Shown here piece by piece: positions 4,153 to 5,435 of a stretch of 5,435 nucleotides of DNA. The translations under genes were made by a program, and so were the position numbers. This DNA comes from Alphaproteobacteria bacterium. GTDB lineage: Bacteria; Pseudomonadota; Alphaproteobacteria; CACIAM-22H2. Position 1 is the first letter of the stretch. Every line of letters begins with the position of its first letter. The DNA lies in contig CANMWW010000189.1 in NCBI GenBank assembly GCA_947500965.1, positions 1 through 5,435 on the forward strand, given 5' to 3'. The notes beneath the pieces are model-generated. The model saw only the letters and a program-made list of their open reading frames with translations, was not told the DNA's origin and ran no database searches.

Positions 4153-5435
4153 CGGGGCGCGGCCCGGGGCGTTCGCCGGTCGCCGTGTTCTCGCGGCGGG
4201 TCTCGGATTTCCAGGGGCCGGCGCCGCTCGTCGTCGACCGCGCCACCCCTCTCGCCGAGGTCCTGCCCGGCATGGCGGCGGCCGGTGCCTCGAGCGCGCT
4301 GGTCGTCGGCCGGGACGGCAGGCTGGCGGGCATCCTGACGGAGCGCGACATCGCGCGGCGCGTCGCCCTGCGCCTCGGCGGCGAGACGCCGGTCGACGCC
4401 GCCATGACCACGCCGGTCCTGTCGATCGCCGCGGACGACCTCCTCTACCGGGCGATCGGCAGGATGCGGCAGGCCAGGCTGCGGCACATGCCGGTCGTCG
4501 ACGCGCAGGGCCGCCCCGCGGGCATGCTGGACCTCGACGACGCCCTCGCCGCCGCGGCCGCGCGGATGGTCGGCCAGGTCGATCGGCTGTCCCGGGACGA
4601 CACCACCGAGGGCCTGGGCCAGGCGAAGCGCGCCCAGGCCGAGCTCGCCCAGGACCTGCTCGACGACAACATACCCGCGCCCGAGATCCAGGGGCTGGTG
4701 AGCGAGCTCAACCTCGACCTGCAGCGCGCGGTGCTGCGCAACGCGATCGCGGAGATGCAGGCCGAGGGCTGGGGCGACATGCCGGTGCCCATGACGCTGC
4801 TGGTGATGGGCTCGGGCGGGCGGGGCGAGAACTTCCTGTTCCCCGACCAGGACAACGGCTTCATCCTCGCCGACTACGCGGACGAGGAGCATGGGCGCAT
4901 CGACCCCTGGTTCATCGCCCTTGCCGAGCGCTTCACGCGCGCGCTGGACCGCGTCGGGTTCCCGCTCTGCAAGGGCGGCGTGATGGCGACCAACCCCCTC
5001 TGGCGCAAGACCGCGACGCAGTGGCGCGAGCAGGTCTGGCTCTGGGGCGAGCGCAGGAGCCCGGTCGCGGTGCTCTTCGCAGACATCTTCATGGACTTCG
5101 CGCCGGCCTGGGGAGACGACGCCGCGGCGCAGGCGCTGCGCGCCGAGGTGGGGCGCATGCTCGAGCGCTTCCCGGCCCTGCTGCGCGCGATGGCGGAGGA
5201 CGAGACGCGCCGCGGCGTGGCGCTCGGGCTCTTCGGCGGCCTGAAGGTCGAGGACGACGCCGCGCATCCCGGGCGCATCGACCTCAAGCTCCACGGCACC
5301 TTGCCGCTGGTCGGCGCCACGCGGCTCTATGCGCTGCGGGCCGGCATCGCCGCGACCGGCACGCTGGCGCGGCTCGACGCGCTCGCGGGCGCCGGCGCCC
5401 TCGCGCGCGACGACACAGAGGAACTCTCGCAGGCC
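4149..5435 (+). CDS. CBS-pair DUF294 nucleotidyltransferase-like protein, incomplete at C-terminus
   Basis: The frame stays open from ATG 4149 to the window end, giving 429 residues with the 3' end missing. Domain order: a CBS pair (CBS1 about 27-75, with LVVGRDGRLAGILTERDIAR; CBS2 about 85-135, with MPVVDAQGRPAGMLDLDDA), a helical linker (about 140-205), a DUF294 nucleotidyltransferase-like domain (about 207-330), and the start of the DUF294 C-terminal domain (IDLKLHGTLPLVGATRLYALRAGI, 377-400). The key motif is GSGGRGENFLFPDQDN at 221-236. It supplies the GS and the two aspartates D233 and D235 of the GlnD-like polymerase-beta fold; a further acidic site may be D316 in DIFMDF. CBS pairs usually bind adenine nucleotides, so a nucleotide-sensing cytoplasmic enzyme or regulator is likely, with unknown target. 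Many relatives also carry an N-terminal cyclic-nucleotide-binding domain, which is absent here. Its place opposite the symporter pair suggests regulation of transport, by inference. Confidence 0.93.
   Translation, partial: MTGRGPGRSPVAVFSRRVSDFQGPAPLVVDRATPLAEVLPGMAAAGASSALVVGRDGRLAGILTERDIARRVALRLGGETPVDAAMTTPVLSIAADDLLYRAIGRMRQARLRHMPVVDAQGRPAGMLDLDDALAAAAARMVGQVDRLSRDDTTEGLGQAKRAQAELAQDLLDDNIPAPEIQGLVSELNLDLQRAVLRNAIAEMQAEGWGDMPVPMTLLVMGSGGRGENFLFPDQDNGFILADYADEEHGRIDPWFIALAERFTRALDRVGFPLCKGGVMATNPLWRKTATQWREQVWLWGERRSPVAVLFADIFMDFAPAWGDDAAAQALRAEVGRMLERFPALLRAMAEDETRRGVALGLFGGLKVEDDAAHPGRIDLKLHGTLPLVGATRLYALRAGIAATGTLARLDALAGAGALARDDTEELSQA

Noticed and set aside
3750..5294. A 514-codon open frame on the minus strand opposite the CBS/DUF294 gene
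   Set aside because: The plus strand carries clear CBS and nucleotidyltransferase motifs across the same DNA, and the antisense product is low-complexity Arg/Ala/His sequence.

Overview
The window is uniformly GC-rich DNA (about two thirds or more G+C by eye), densely packed, with strong C/G third-position bias. It is most consistent with an alphaproteobacterium (a Methylobacterium-like or Rhodospirillales-like genome is a guess from composition and gene content only). I see no tRNA, rRNA, CRISPR array, insertion sequence or phage gene.

Layout. The left half (1-3294) is read leftwards. In order of transcription it holds a small two-helix membrane subunit of the DUF4212 / TIGR03647 type (3028-3294), a 635-residue sodium:solute symporter of the VC_2705 / TIGR03648 subfamily (1107-3014), a clear intrinsic terminator (1044-1080), and three short membrane-protein genes (671-1009, 327-659 and 1-313, the last cut by the window edge). 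The right part (3547-5435) is read rightwards. It holds an unrecognised soluble 201-residue protein (3547-4152), overlapping by 4 bp (ATGA) a CBS-CBS-DUF294 nucleotidyltransferase-like protein (4149 to the window end, incomplete). The two arms diverge from a 252-bp control region (3295-3546) with an AT-rich patch, a 20-nt inverted repeat and a duplicated start-codon segment.

How the parts may work together. The small and large symporter genes form a textbook pair with strong ribosome binding sites and a 13-bp gap, and should make one inner-membrane Na+-coupled uptake system. The family is often annotated as acetate or carboxylate permease, but the substrate cannot be read from the sequence. 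CBS/DUF294 proteins are, from my knowledge of genomes, common neighbours of this symporter pair. That suggests a cytoplasmic nucleotide-sensing or nucleotidyl-transferring regulator linked to transport, with the 201-residue protein as its translationally coupled partner. This linkage is inference. The three small membrane proteins after the terminator look like a second, weakly coupled cluster of unknown role.

The least described parts are the 201-residue protein, the small membrane-protein cluster, and an EF-hand-like loop inside the symporter.
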